This document shows positions 1-7,844 of a stretch of 64,000 nucleotides of DNA, in pieces (position 1 is the stretch's first letter; each line of letters starts with the position of its first letter). The stretch covers positions 1-64,000 of the forward strand of contig CAWDAK010000026.1 of the NCBI GenBank assembly GCA_963800255.1. Direction: 5' to 3'. The notes beneath the pieces were generated by a model. It was not told where the DNA came from. It did not search any database and worked only from the letters and a program-made list of their open reading frames with translations. A program made the position numbers and the translations under genes. This DNA is from DATFVA01 sp963800255. GTDB lineage: Bacteria; Bacteroidota; Ignavibacteria; Ignavibacteriales; Ignavibacteriaceae.

Positions 1-286
1 TTAATTGTTTTGAATCACAGGATTGGTTTGATACCTGCTGCCTGCTGAAGATGAGGCAATGTTTTTTTTGATAGTCAATTGTGCCTTTGTTATATTCGCT
101 CACGAAAAAGGAACAATACGGCGCCAGGAAGTCCTGGTGTTTCTTTCGAAGTGAAGGTCTCCACTCCGCTTTTTTTTCTCTTTAATATACCTGACTTTTA
201 TTAGTATATGCTGCGGACTTTACCGGGGACTTCGATATTGCTGCCGCAAGTAATCCTTCTGCTAATATTTTTTTAAGAGGTTTTCG
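1..286. other. Left-edge spacer, no supported gene
   Basis: No convincing coding region. The first 48 bases are open in the forward direction and end in TGA, so they could be the tail of a gene outside the window, but 15 residues are too few to judge. A short self-complementary stretch (CCAGGA AG TCCTGG, near 126-139) and a T-rich run near 170-180 are present but do not form a clear terminator. Confidence 0.4.
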
Positions 287-1480
287 TTGCGTATTGGGTT
301 TGTAGGCTGCGGCTATACGGCCGACCTGTACATGGAGCATATCAAAAGGTACCCCCAGCTTGAACTGGTTGTAGTAACGGACCGTAACCTGGAACGTTCT
401 GCGGCTTTCGGTAAACATTATGGCCTGGAGGTTAGTCCTACTACCGAAAAAATGCTCTCTGATTATGATGTTGAGCTCGTGGTTAACCTTACCAACCCTA
501 ACAGCCATTTTGAGGTTTCAAAGATGGCCCTTGAGGCAGGTAAACACGTCTACTCAGAAAAACCGATGACGGTTAGTCTGAGTGAGGGACAGGCGCTGGT
601 TGACCTGGCTAAACGCAAGGGTCTTTATTTGTCATCGGCCCCCTGCGGAATTCTTGGTGAAACAGCTCAGACTTTATGGAAGGCTTTCCGCAGCGGTGAG
701 ATTGGAAACGTACGCGCGGTTTATGCTGAAATGGATGACGGTCCTGTTCAATTACAGGAGCCTGATACATGGCGTAAGCCTTCGGGTGCCCCTTTTCCCT
801 ATGTAGATGAATTCACGGTGGGCTTCCCTATTTCACACGCCGGGTACTATCTAGCCTGGTTTGCAGCTTACTTCGGACCAGCAAAAACCATCACGTCTTT
901 TGCTTCATGTTTGTGGCCTGATAAAACAATTAACCCGCAGGAAACTGTGCACGTTACTAACCCCGATACGGCTGTTGCTGTTTTAACTTTTGAATCGGGT
1001 GTGGTGGTAAGGCTGACCTGTTCCCTTATAGGTCCCCATAATCATAGTATGAAAATGATCGGAGATAAGGGCATCCTGTTCGTAGAGGATTGCCTGAACT
1101 TTACAGCACCTGTTTACGTCGACAAATATTCAGGTATTAAATTCAGGGCCCAGAGGTATTCTTTATCCAGGAGGTATCCCTTCTTAAAGGCCTGGTTCGA
1201 CCCTAACTATAAGGAATATCCTCCGCTGAAGAAATTCGGATGGAAGGATCGCAATGAACGCCACCGCCAGGATTACGCCAGAGGAATTGCTGACCAGGTG
1301 AATGCAATTAACGAACGGCGGCGGTCAAACCTGCCGGAAGATTTTTGTCTGCATGTTACTGAACTGGTGTGCGCTGTTCAAAACGTTACAGAAGTTCCTT
1401 ATAAAGTTACTACAACATTTGAACCCCTGCAGCCTCTTGAAGGTGAAACATTGAATGAATTTTTATCAAAAGACTGGTAG
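287..1480 (+). CDS. Gfo/Idh/MocA family NAD(P)-dependent oxidoreductase (copy 1)
   Basis: Predicted sugar or inositol-type dehydrogenase of 397 residues. The N-terminus is a Rossmann fold with a GFVGCGY dinucleotide-binding loop (residues 4-10). A family-typical EKP motif (SEKPM, near residue 90) carries the lysine that acts in catalysis in characterised members. The C-terminal half is the usual alpha/beta substrate domain. The start is TTG with AAGAGG six bases upstream; its paralogue at 2451 begins at the equivalent residue with ATG, which supports this choice. The next gene starts two bases after the stop, so the two are probably co-transcribed. Context with glycosyltransferases suggests nucleotide-sugar or polysaccharide precursor metabolism, but the substrate cannot be read from the sequence. 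Confidence 0.88.
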   Translation: MRIGFVGCGYTADLYMEHIKRYPQLELVVVTDRNLERSAAFGKHYGLEVSPTTEKMLSDYDVELVVNLTNPNSHFEVSKMALEAGKHVYSEKPMTVSLSEGQALVDLAKRKGLYLSSAPCGILGETAQTLWKAFRSGEIGNVRAVYAEMDDGPVQLQEPDTWRKPSGAPFPYVDEFTVGFPISHAGYYLAWFAAYFGPAKTITSFASCLWPDKTINPQETVHVTNPDTAVAVLTFESGVVVRLTCSLIGPHNHSMKMIGDKGILFVEDCLNFTAPVYVDKYSGIKFRAQRYSLSRRYPFLKAWFDPNYKEYPPLKKFGWKDRNERHRQDYARGIADQVNAINERRRSNLPEDFCLHVTELVCAVQNVTEVPYKVTTTFEPLQPLEGETLNEFLSKDW

Positions 1481-1482
1481 GA

Positions 1483-2409
1483 ATGGAGTTAGTCAGTTTG
1501 CCGGGTATTCGTTTCAGCATAGTTATAGCCACTTATAACCAGGAGGGTTTCATACGTGAAGCAGTTGAATCAGCGCTGCGTCAAACTCACCCTGGTAAAG
1601 AAGTTATTGTTGTTGATGATAACTCAAGCGACGGCACGGCAGCTATTCTTAAGACCTTCGGCGATGCGATAACTTTATCTGTCCTTCCCCGGAACAGCGG
1701 CGTATACGCTTCGCGCAACGAAGGAGCCTCCCTCGCAAAAGGAGAATACATTGTTTTTCTCGACGGCGATGATGTACTTATGCCCCGGGCTCTTGATGTA
1801 TACGACCGGTGCATAAATGCCTGCAATCCTAAAATCATTATCGGCAGGGTAGTTATTTTTAACGGGAAGGTTCCTGATGCAGTTCCGTCCGGTGTTCGCA
1901 ACCTCAGCTTTGTTGAGTATCCCGACTTTTTTTCAAAAGACCGCCCCGCTATCTATAATACCAGTGCCCTTGTTGTTGATCGTTCCTCTTTCAGGGATGC
2001 GGGCGGCTGGTCGCACGGTATTTTTTACCAGGATATTCAGGACCTGCTTACAAAAATGGGGACAGCCGGAAAATTGATTATTATCCTTGATCCGGCTACT
2101 GTATGGTACAGGATGCATTCTTCAAACGCGGTTCATAAAGTGCCCCTCTTCGTTGAGGGTATCTTCAGGCTACTGGAAAAGGAAAAATCGGGCTTGTACC
2201 CCGGGGGCCGCGAAAGGCGGATCGAAAGGTTCTGCTGGTACGGGGGATTGATATTTTACTGGAGCAAACTTGCAATACGGAACGGCCACTACAGGGAAGG
2301 ATTCAGACTTATTTCCAGGGGCTGGTGGATGGTGCTTTTAGCCTCACTGCGGAGAAGCAAGGTCTATTTGAAGGGACGAAAGCCGGTTGAAAAATTGAAT
2401 TTTAAATAA
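1483..2409 (+). CDS. Family 2 glycosyltransferase
   Basis: GT-A fold glycosyltransferase of 308 residues, expected to move a sugar from a nucleotide donor onto a growing surface glycan at the inner face of the membrane. Visible motifs are the N-terminal SIVIATYNQ strand (residues 12-20), VVDDNSSDGT (around 43-52) and the metal/donor-binding FLDGDD (around 92-97). The C-terminus carries aromatic and basic helices and may touch the membrane. It sits two bases after the upstream oxidoreductase and 41 bases before its paralogue, so the three genes read as one operon. Confidence 0.87.
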   Translation: MELVSLPGIRFSIVIATYNQEGFIREAVESALRQTHPGKEVIVVDDNSSDGTAAILKTFGDAITLSVLPRNSGVYASRNEGASLAKGEYIVFLDGDDVLMPRALDVYDRCINACNPKIIIGRVVIFNGKVPDAVPSGVRNLSFVEYPDFFSKDRPAIYNTSALVVDRSSFRDAGGWSHGIFYQDIQDLLTKMGTAGKLIIILDPATVWYRMHSSNAVHKVPLFVEGIFRLLEKEKSGLYPGGRERRIERFCWYGGLIFYWSKLAIRNGHYREGFRLISRGWWMVLLASLRRSKVYLKGRKPVEKLNFK

Positions 2410-2450
2410 TAGGTTATCTTTTTATAAATAGCTTAAGCTGCGAGGCAGGT

Positions 2451-3617
2451 ATGCGGATCGGGTTTGTCGGGTGCAATTATGTGGCCGATACATATATAGA
2501 GAGTCTTAAAAATTACCCTCAGCTTGAGCTGGCTTCTGTAACTGACAGTGACCCGGCACTAGCTGCGCGGTTCGGAGCCTTCTACTCTGTAAAAACCTCT
2601 CCTTCTGTTGAAGCTTTGTTATCCGACCCCGGTATTGAACTTATTGTGAATCTTTCCGATGCAGATAGTCATTTTGAAATTTCAAAAATGTGCCTTGAAG
2701 CGGGAAAGCATGTTTATTCCGATAAACCGATGACAACAAAATTTTCTGACGCCCGGGAGTTAACGGCACTGGCCGAACGAAAGGGTCTTTATTTATCTTC
2801 GGCACCCTGCGGCATCCTTGGTGAAACAGCACAAACGTTATGGAAGGCTTTGCGCAGTGGTGAAATAGGAACGCCGCGCCTGGTGTACGCCGAATATGAT
2901 GACGGTCCTCTTCATTTACAGGAACCCCATACCTGGCATGGTATTTCAGGCGGGCCTTACCCGTACAAGGATATGTTTAAAGTGGGATTTCCTATTGTGC
3001 ATGTCGGTTACCACCTTACCTGGCTTGCGGCGTTTTTTGGTCCTGCTAAAACTGTTACTACATATTCAAATTGTTTCTGGCCGGATAAATCGGTGGAGCC
3101 GGGAGTGCCGCTTCCTGTGTCAGCCCCGGATATGTCGGTATCAAGCATTACTTTCGAATCAGGAACTACAGCCAGACTTACCTGCAGCCTGTTAGGTCCT
3201 TATAACCATAGTATGCGGATTATCGGCGACAAAGGTATTCTGAAAATTGAAGAGATCCTTAATTACTCTGCCCCTGTGTACGTAGATAAATATTCAAAAC
3301 TGAAATTCAGACTTCAAAGATACCCGATTGCCGAGCGCTATCCTTTTGTAAAAGCCTGGTTCGATCCGAATTATAAGGTATATACCCCGGTAAAGAAATC
3401 CAGTCTGAAGAATAAGAATGCACGCCACCATCAGGATTACGCAAGAGGAGTTGCCGAACTGGCAAATGCTGTAACCGAACAGCGTCCCTCACGCTTATCG
3501 GCGGATTACTGCCTCCACATAACTGAACTAACGCTGGCTATTCAGAATGCCTCCCCCGGTTCTTACCGGATGACGACCACCTTTAAACCCTTGAACCCCT
3601 GGATGATGCCTCGCTGA
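2451..3617 (+). CDS. Gfo/Idh/MocA family NAD(P)-dependent oxidoreductase (copy 2)
   Basis: Oxidoreductase of 388 residues, clearly a paralogue of the gene at 287. Both share the GFVGC loop, the KP motif (SDKPM here, SEKPM there), an LSSAPCGILGETAQTLWKA block and a matching C-terminal region with a KAWFDPNYK motif. The start is ATG after a GAGGCAGGT purine stretch. Keeping two diverged copies around one glycosyltransferase suggests they act on different substrates or at successive steps of the same sugar pathway; this is inference. Confidence 0.88.
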   Translation: MRIGFVGCNYVADTYIESLKNYPQLELASVTDSDPALAARFGAFYSVKTSPSVEALLSDPGIELIVNLSDADSHFEISKMCLEAGKHVYSDKPMTTKFSDARELTALAERKGLYLSSAPCGILGETAQTLWKALRSGEIGTPRLVYAEYDDGPLHLQEPHTWHGISGGPYPYKDMFKVGFPIVHVGYHLTWLAAFFGPAKTVTTYSNCFWPDKSVEPGVPLPVSAPDMSVSSITFESGTTARLTCSLLGPYNHSMRIIGDKGILKIEEILNYSAPVYVDKYSKLKFRLQRYPIAERYPFVKAWFDPNYKVYTPVKKSSLKNKNARHHQDYARGVAELANAVTEQRPSRLSADYCLHITELTLAIQNASPGSYRMTTTFKPLNPWMMPR

Positions 3618-3648
3618 AGCAATACACTTCAATCAAGTGGTAATTTGT

Positions 3649-4089
3649 TCAGATTTGGCTGATGTCTTCGTTCCATAACGATGGGTTCTCTTTAATAAAA
3701 GATTCCATCAGGCTGATACACTCTTCGCTTTCGGCATTGATTATTTCTACTCCCCGTGAGATTAAATATTTTTCGGGACCGGTAAAGGTGCGGTTTTCCC
3801 CGATTATTACTTTTGGTATGCCGTAAAGCAGGATTGCTCCGCTGCACATATCGCATGGGGATAAGGTAGAATATATAATAGCCTGCTTGTACTCTTCAGG
3901 CTTGAACCTGCCTGCATTTTCCAGACAGTCCATTTCCGCATGTAATATTGCACTGTCTTTCTGAACTCTCCTGTTATGGCCACGCCCTGCTATTTCATTA
4001 TTAATTACCAGGACTGAACCGATTGGGATGCCACCTTCTGCCAGGCCTTTTTTCGCTTCTTCTATTGCTGCTTTTAAGAATTTATCCAT
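3649..4089 (-). CDS. Cytosine deaminase, yeast FCY1-like (nucleoside deaminase superfamily)
   Basis: Zinc-dependent deaminase of 146 residues. The HAE motif (His50, catalytic Glu52) and PCDMC (Cys79, Cys82) give the zinc site. Beyond the superfamily motifs it follows the yeast cytosine deaminase pattern: GRGHN, ILHAEMDCLENAGR, STLSPCDMCSGAI, YGIPK, a GEN block and a C-terminal W-x-E-D-I (Trp139, Asp142), where yeast Fcy1 has its substrate-contacting Trp and Asp. Cytosine deamination to uracil (pyrimidine salvage) is therefore more likely than tRNA adenosine deamination, although guanine or another base is not excluded. It ends close to the convergent oxidoreductase gene and lies 11 bases downstream of the TonB-like gene. 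Confidence 0.8.
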   Translation of the reverse strand: MDKFLKAAIEEAKKGLAEGGIPIGSVLVINNEIAGRGHNRRVQKDSAILHAEMDCLENAGRFKPEEYKQAIIYSTLSPCDMCSGAILLYGIPKVIIGENRTFTGPEKYLISRGVEIINAESEECISLMESFIKENPSLWNEDISQI

Positions 4090-4100
4090 GCTTAGTTACC

Positions 4101-4703
4101 TTAATTAAATGTGTAGGATTTCACGACCCAGTAATCTTCATTCTTTCCGTTGACGGCAGCGGGTTCCCACTTTGATTTGTAAGCCGCTTTTATGAGATTA
4201 TTAAGACAGTCAGCGCAATCCAGGGAATTAAATAAAATACGGTGATCTATAACTTTTCCGTCCGGGTTAATTTTAAGCGATACCTGAAGTCTGCCATGGT
4301 AATCGTCTTCATCTCCTCCGGCAGGGACAACCTCGTATAATAACCGCGGTGCCGACCTTGCATACTGTACGCTCCCGTGTCCTGTTATATCATTTGATGA
4401 TTCATCTCCTTTTTCTTCCATTCCCTGTGTAAGTGAAACATCCCCCAGAGTTTCGTAAGCATCGGGTTCGTCAGTAATATAAACCGGCGGGACTTCAGGT
4501 GCCGGCGGGAGTGCCTGGTGATTCATACTCTGTGTTGTCTGTGGAATTTCATTTATAAGGATAACAGGTTCATCAAATGAAATTTTCCGGTTAGTAAAAA
4601 TTTCTTTGGGCGATAATACAAAGGCTAATATCACCAGTATCTCGCTTATGATTATCGAGATAAGGAGGTTTCTTTGGTAATATGCTGTTTCGTTCCTCAG
4701 CAA
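4101..4703 (-). CDS. TonB-like C-terminal domain protein (energy transducer family)
   Basis: Protein of 200 residues with one N-terminal membrane segment (about residues 12-29), a Pro-rich periplasmic linker and a C-terminal beta-alpha-beta TonB-type fold. The fold is suggested by SLKINPDGKVIDHRI followed by an amphipathic helix and a final strand. TonB-family proteins link the energised inner membrane to outer-membrane partners. No ExbB, ExbD or TonB-dependent receptor lies nearby, so a role as a true energy transducer is not established. The start is TTG with GGAG about ten bases upstream, and it begins six bases after the GWxTD gene, so the two are probably co-transcribed. Confidence 0.65.
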   Translation of the reverse strand: MLRNETAYYQRNLLISIIISEILVILAFVLSPKEIFTNRKISFDEPVILINEIPQTTQSMNHQALPPAPEVPPVYITDEPDAYETLGDVSLTQGMEEKGDESSNDITGHGSVQYARSAPRLLYEVVPAGGDEDDYHGRLQVSLKINPDGKVIDHRILFNSLDCADCLNNLIKAAYKSKWEPAAVNGKNEDYWVVKSYTFN

Positions 4704-4709
4704 GTTAAG

Positions 4710-6708
4710 TCATCTCCATTTCAGCAAAGTTTCTGAGGATGCCTCCCTGCCGGCAAGTTCATCGCTTACTGTTACTGTGAGGATGTAGTCGCCCGGCTGA
4801 TAACCGCTCATATCAAGCTGAAGGTAAACCTGCGTGTTCTTTTGAAATGACTGGTAGGCGGTACTTATGGTAACCTCATCTTCGCCTGTACTGCTGAATA
4901 AACCAGCCAGGGATGAAAACACGTTTTCTAAGAATGAATTTTCATTAACTTTCTTCAGGGTAATCTTCTGTTCGAAATTAGTTTTTTTATCCTCATCCTG
5001 TTCAAGGTTGTACACTTCATAGTAAAGGTATACAGGAGTATTACGGGTAAACCTCCCGGCAGGATTCGGCAGAATTCCCAAATTATCTCTTACCATTGCA
5101 AATTTACCGGGCGTTTTCTTTTCTATTGCAGAGGCTAAAACAACATCGCTTAGTTCAAGTTTTGTTTGGTTATAATTTTTGACAAGCAGGTTGAAATGGT
5201 TTGTAGATACCCCGTTATCCCTGTGTCTAACTACTTCAAAGCGCCATTGAAAAAGTATCGGGTTTAGCTTTAGTCGCCATTGAATTGATCCAGTATTTTT
5301 CGGAGGAACTGAATTTTAGAACTTTCTCTTTTCCAAGGTTAGCGAGTTCTTCCACCTGCTGCACGATGCAGGTATTGCTGCTGTCGAATAAAAACAATCC
5401 GGCCTGATGCTGCAGCCTGTACCTGTCCTGGTATTCATAATCTTTAGAAATGTCGAGCGCGTAGTTAACATAAAGCCAGGTACTGCTGTCTTTGTCATCA
5501 TCCAGGTTTTTAAATTGGGCCACTGCATAAGGAAGTGTAAAAACCGGACCCTTAAACTTCGGTTCATACTCTTCGGGATCAATGCGCCGGAGCGACTGCA
5601 CATCCGCATAGGTATCAAGTCCAAATTGTGAATAATACCGTCCGTTAAGGGTGGGAGTACTGAAACGGAAATTTTTGGTCCAGTAATCATCTGTAAAACC
5701 GAAGGCTTTATTTTTGTATACCCATACATCAGTTTTCATCATCATCTGGGTTCTTCCACCGGCATTTATGTAAGGCCTGAACCTTACACGGCTTATCGGG
5801 TCACCGTACCTCAGCATGATTTCGCCCCGGTCTGATTTCCATCCTGTAACATTCTGCTTTGCAACAGTAAACATCAGGTTTGAATAGGCAACCCTTGAGT
5901 AATGTTCCAGCAGCCTTTCATTATATTTTGTAAGGTAAAGCGGATCTTTCTTATTCCAGAAATCATTTACGGAGCTGTCGGCACTTTCTCCCCTGTTTTC
6001 ATCAGAGCCCATAAGGACAAATGATGTACTATCACAGAATTCTTTCCTCTCATCATCTGTCATCAGGTTAAGTGCTTTTTTATATGATGACTGCGATGAA
6101 TCAAAACTTAAAGTCTTATAGTAGAGATATCCCATAAAGAGGTAAGCATTTTTATCCAGCGAATCTATCTGAACCACCTTTTTAAGCAGAGGGATTCCAG
6201 GTTCGTACATTCCTGCTTCGGAGTAGAGATGGCTTAAATGAAGATAGGAATCTTTTCTTTCCGGGTCAGATCTTATGGCGCGTTTAAAAAAATCCACAGC
6301 CTCATAAAAGTCGTCATCAGCATAATCATTATAACTCAATGCGACTTCATCATACTTCATAAACGAATTATGATACTCGTAAAAGTCATCCTCCTTTATC
6401 CTTCCCATATTAAAAAGGGCTTCAGTATTTTCAGGATCGATCTCAATGATATCCTCATAAACATCATAGGCCATGCTTCCGCTGAAGAATTCCATCAGCT
6501 TTGCCTTAAGCATCCTATACTCAACATTACGGGGTTCTGCCCATATTGCCTTTTCGATGTAATCCCTTGCTTTACCCCTGCTGTAGACGGTGTTTTTGCT
6601 GAATTCATTTTTAGCCAGTTCGAACCAGGATGATGCCTGTCCGTATGAGAATGAGGTATAACAAAACAGGATGACAAGGAATGTATTTAATATTTTAATC
6701 TTCATCAT
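4710..6708 (-). CDS. GWxTD domain / TPR protein, interrupted by a single-base frameshift
   Basis: Two adjacent reading frames form one protein of about 665 residues if one T is skipped at 5238. The first part (6708 to 5236, 490 residues) has a signal peptide, TPR-like helical repeats (about residues 50-210) and the GWxTD-type sequence GWKSDRGEIMLRYGDP (about residues 285-300). It then stops at TGA within GCGCTTTGAAGT. Skipping the third T of CTTTGA gives ALEVVRHRDNG, which continues in frame for 47 codons to Met at 5096 and on to 4710. GWxTD proteins are secreted or periplasmic proteins of unknown function, common in Bacteroidota and related phyla. The C-terminal part is beta-rich. It lies upstream of the TonB-like gene. 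Confidence 0.75.
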
Positions 6709-6808
6709 TTTCTGTCCGTCTGGTGCAGCTGCATAAACAATTGCATCTGTTTCCCTAGAAATTAATGTATGAAAACCGGGAAATCAATGCCAGAATTAAC
6801 AATAACTC

Positions 6809-7131
6809 TCGGCGGAGGGATGCGGCAATCCAAGGATGCGGCAGGGCGGGGATGGGTGGGATGAGGGGGGGTGAGGGGCTATGTGCGAGGAAGCTTAAAG
6901 GGTTGTTACGTGAAGTTATATCTACTGACGTTTTGCCGCTATGCGGCAAGGCAGGGATCAGGGCACGGCGAGGGGTTTGGGTGTGATAAACCAAAAGGGT
7001 TGTTGTCGTGTCGTCATATCTATCAACATTTTGCCGCTATGCGGCAATCCAGGATGCGGCAGGGCGGGATGGGTGGGATACGGCAGAGCGAGGGGTTTGG
7101 GTGTGATAAACTAAAAGGGTTGTTGTCGTGT
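6809..7131. repeat. GC-rich tandem repeats, about 98-bp unit, nearly three copies
   Basis: Copies start at about 6931 and 7029 (period 98), with a more diverged first copy from about 6809. Shared elements are TTGCCGCTATGCGGCAA (a 7-bp-arm hairpin in copies 2 and 3), GATGCGGCAGGGCGGG (copies 1 and 3), GAGGGGTTTGGGTGTGATAA and AAAGGGTTGTTGTCGTGT (copies 2 and 3). The GC content differs sharply from the flanks. It does not resemble a CRISPR array because the units abut and have no unique spacers. Confidence 0.75.
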
Positions 7132-7135
7132 ACCC

Positions 7136-7152
7136 GATCCTCGTAGAGGATC
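7136..7152. repeat. Short palindromic repeat GATCCTC-GTA-GAGGATC, copy 1
   Basis: Perfect 7-bp arms with a GTA loop, followed by CATTATTGTAA. The same 17-base palindrome recurs at 10289, and a variant occurs at 20451, all three between genes. Confidence 0.75.
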
Positions 7153-7440
7153 CATTATTGTAAGCCCGGCCGTATAGAGGCTTAAAAACCACTATTAACG
7201 GACTAAATCACACCCGTCGTATTTTTCTCTTGGAATAATAACTTATTGTCGCTATTTTATATTCGTAATAATGGAACTTAAAGTTTTACTAATAGTAAAC
7301 TCACAGTAAAGAGTAAAAGAAAAATAAAAAAGCTGAACTAACCTTAAGAGAACCCCTTTTTAATAATAGTTTCCCTTTTTAAATATTTCTTCAATTTTAT
7401 AATCCAATTCAATAATCGTTTTCTAATCTAATCGCTAAGA

Positions 7441-7481
7441 ATAATAATGATGGAAAACAAACAAATCATAAGGACAAATGT
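7441..7481 (+). promoter_or_regulatory. Leader and ribosome binding site shared by the two RRM genes
   Basis: The 5' flank reads GGAAAACAAACAA followed by an AAGGA ribosome binding site (7470-7474) and then ATG. The second RRM gene at 9915 has GGAAAAACAAACAACAGGA in the same position. The match extends upstream of the coding region, which suggests either a shared post-transcriptional control element or a recent duplication. Confidence 0.5.
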
Positions 7482-7796
7482 ATGAACATCTATGTAGGAA
7501 ACCTTTCGACTTCAGTTAACGAAGAAGATATAAGGAATGCATTCTCACTGTACGGTAATATTACCAGCGTAAAAGTTATAAAAGATATGTACACAGGCGT
7601 ATCAAAAGGCTTTGGATTCGTTGAAATGACAGGCGACCCTGAAACTGCCATTAAAGAGCTCAATTCAAAAGACTTAAAGGGCAAAAACATCGTAGTTAAT
7701 GAAGCCCGCCCAAAAAGCAATGGTTCTTCCGGCGGCAGAGGACAAGGTTCTTTCAGTGGTTCCGGTAATGGCAACGGCCGCTCAAGTAAATGGTAA
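7482..7796 (+). CDS. RRM-type RNA-binding protein (copy 1)
   Basis: Small RNA-binding protein of 104 residues made of one RNA recognition motif and a Gly/Ser/Arg-rich tail. RNP2 is IYVGNL (residues 3-8) and RNP1 is KGFGFVEM (42-49), with the aromatic residues that stack on RNA bases. The tail from about residue 80 is low-complexity and resembles that of bacterial glycine-rich Rbp proteins, some of which are cold-induced in cyanobacteria. The start has AAGGA seven bases upstream. It is followed by a large uncharacterised gene and then a second RRM gene. Confidence 0.92.
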   Translation: MNIYVGNLSTSVNEEDIRNAFSLYGNITSVKVIKDMYTGVSKGFGFVEMTGDPETAIKELNSKDLKGKNIVVNEARPKSNGSSGGRGQGSFSGSGNGNGRSSKW

Positions 7797-7844
7797 TAGC
7801 AGGGACTAATCCCTGTTTGCTATTCTCTCTTAAGAGACGTAAAG

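Larger units (their letters stand above)
6709..7481. other. Repeat-containing intergenic region, 773 bp
   Basis: No supported gene. The left half (about 6809-7131) is strikingly GC-rich and built of tandem repeats, followed by a short palindrome at 7136. From about 7210 the DNA becomes very AT-rich and leads into the RRM gene at 7482. Reading frames across the repeats are open only because of the repeat composition. Confidence 0.6.

Noticed and set aside
182..508. Minus-strand open frame of 108 residues at the left edge
   Set aside because: It overlaps the oxidoreductase gene antisense and has no ribosome binding site or recognisable domain.
5230..5250. Programmed frameshift as the firm explanation for the GWxTD break
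   Set aside because: CTTTGA matches the slip core, but the upstream Shine-Dalgarno-like stimulator of prfB is absent, and other one-base breaks in the window do not sit at such sites.
6809..7131. Possible CRISPR array
   Set aside because: Units of about 98 bp abut without unique spacers, copies are imperfect, and no cas gene is nearby.
6755..7146. Several overlapping open frames on both strands across the GC-rich repeats
   Set aside because: They owe their length to the repeat composition, repeat the same peptide out of phase, and lack start signals or conserved motifs.
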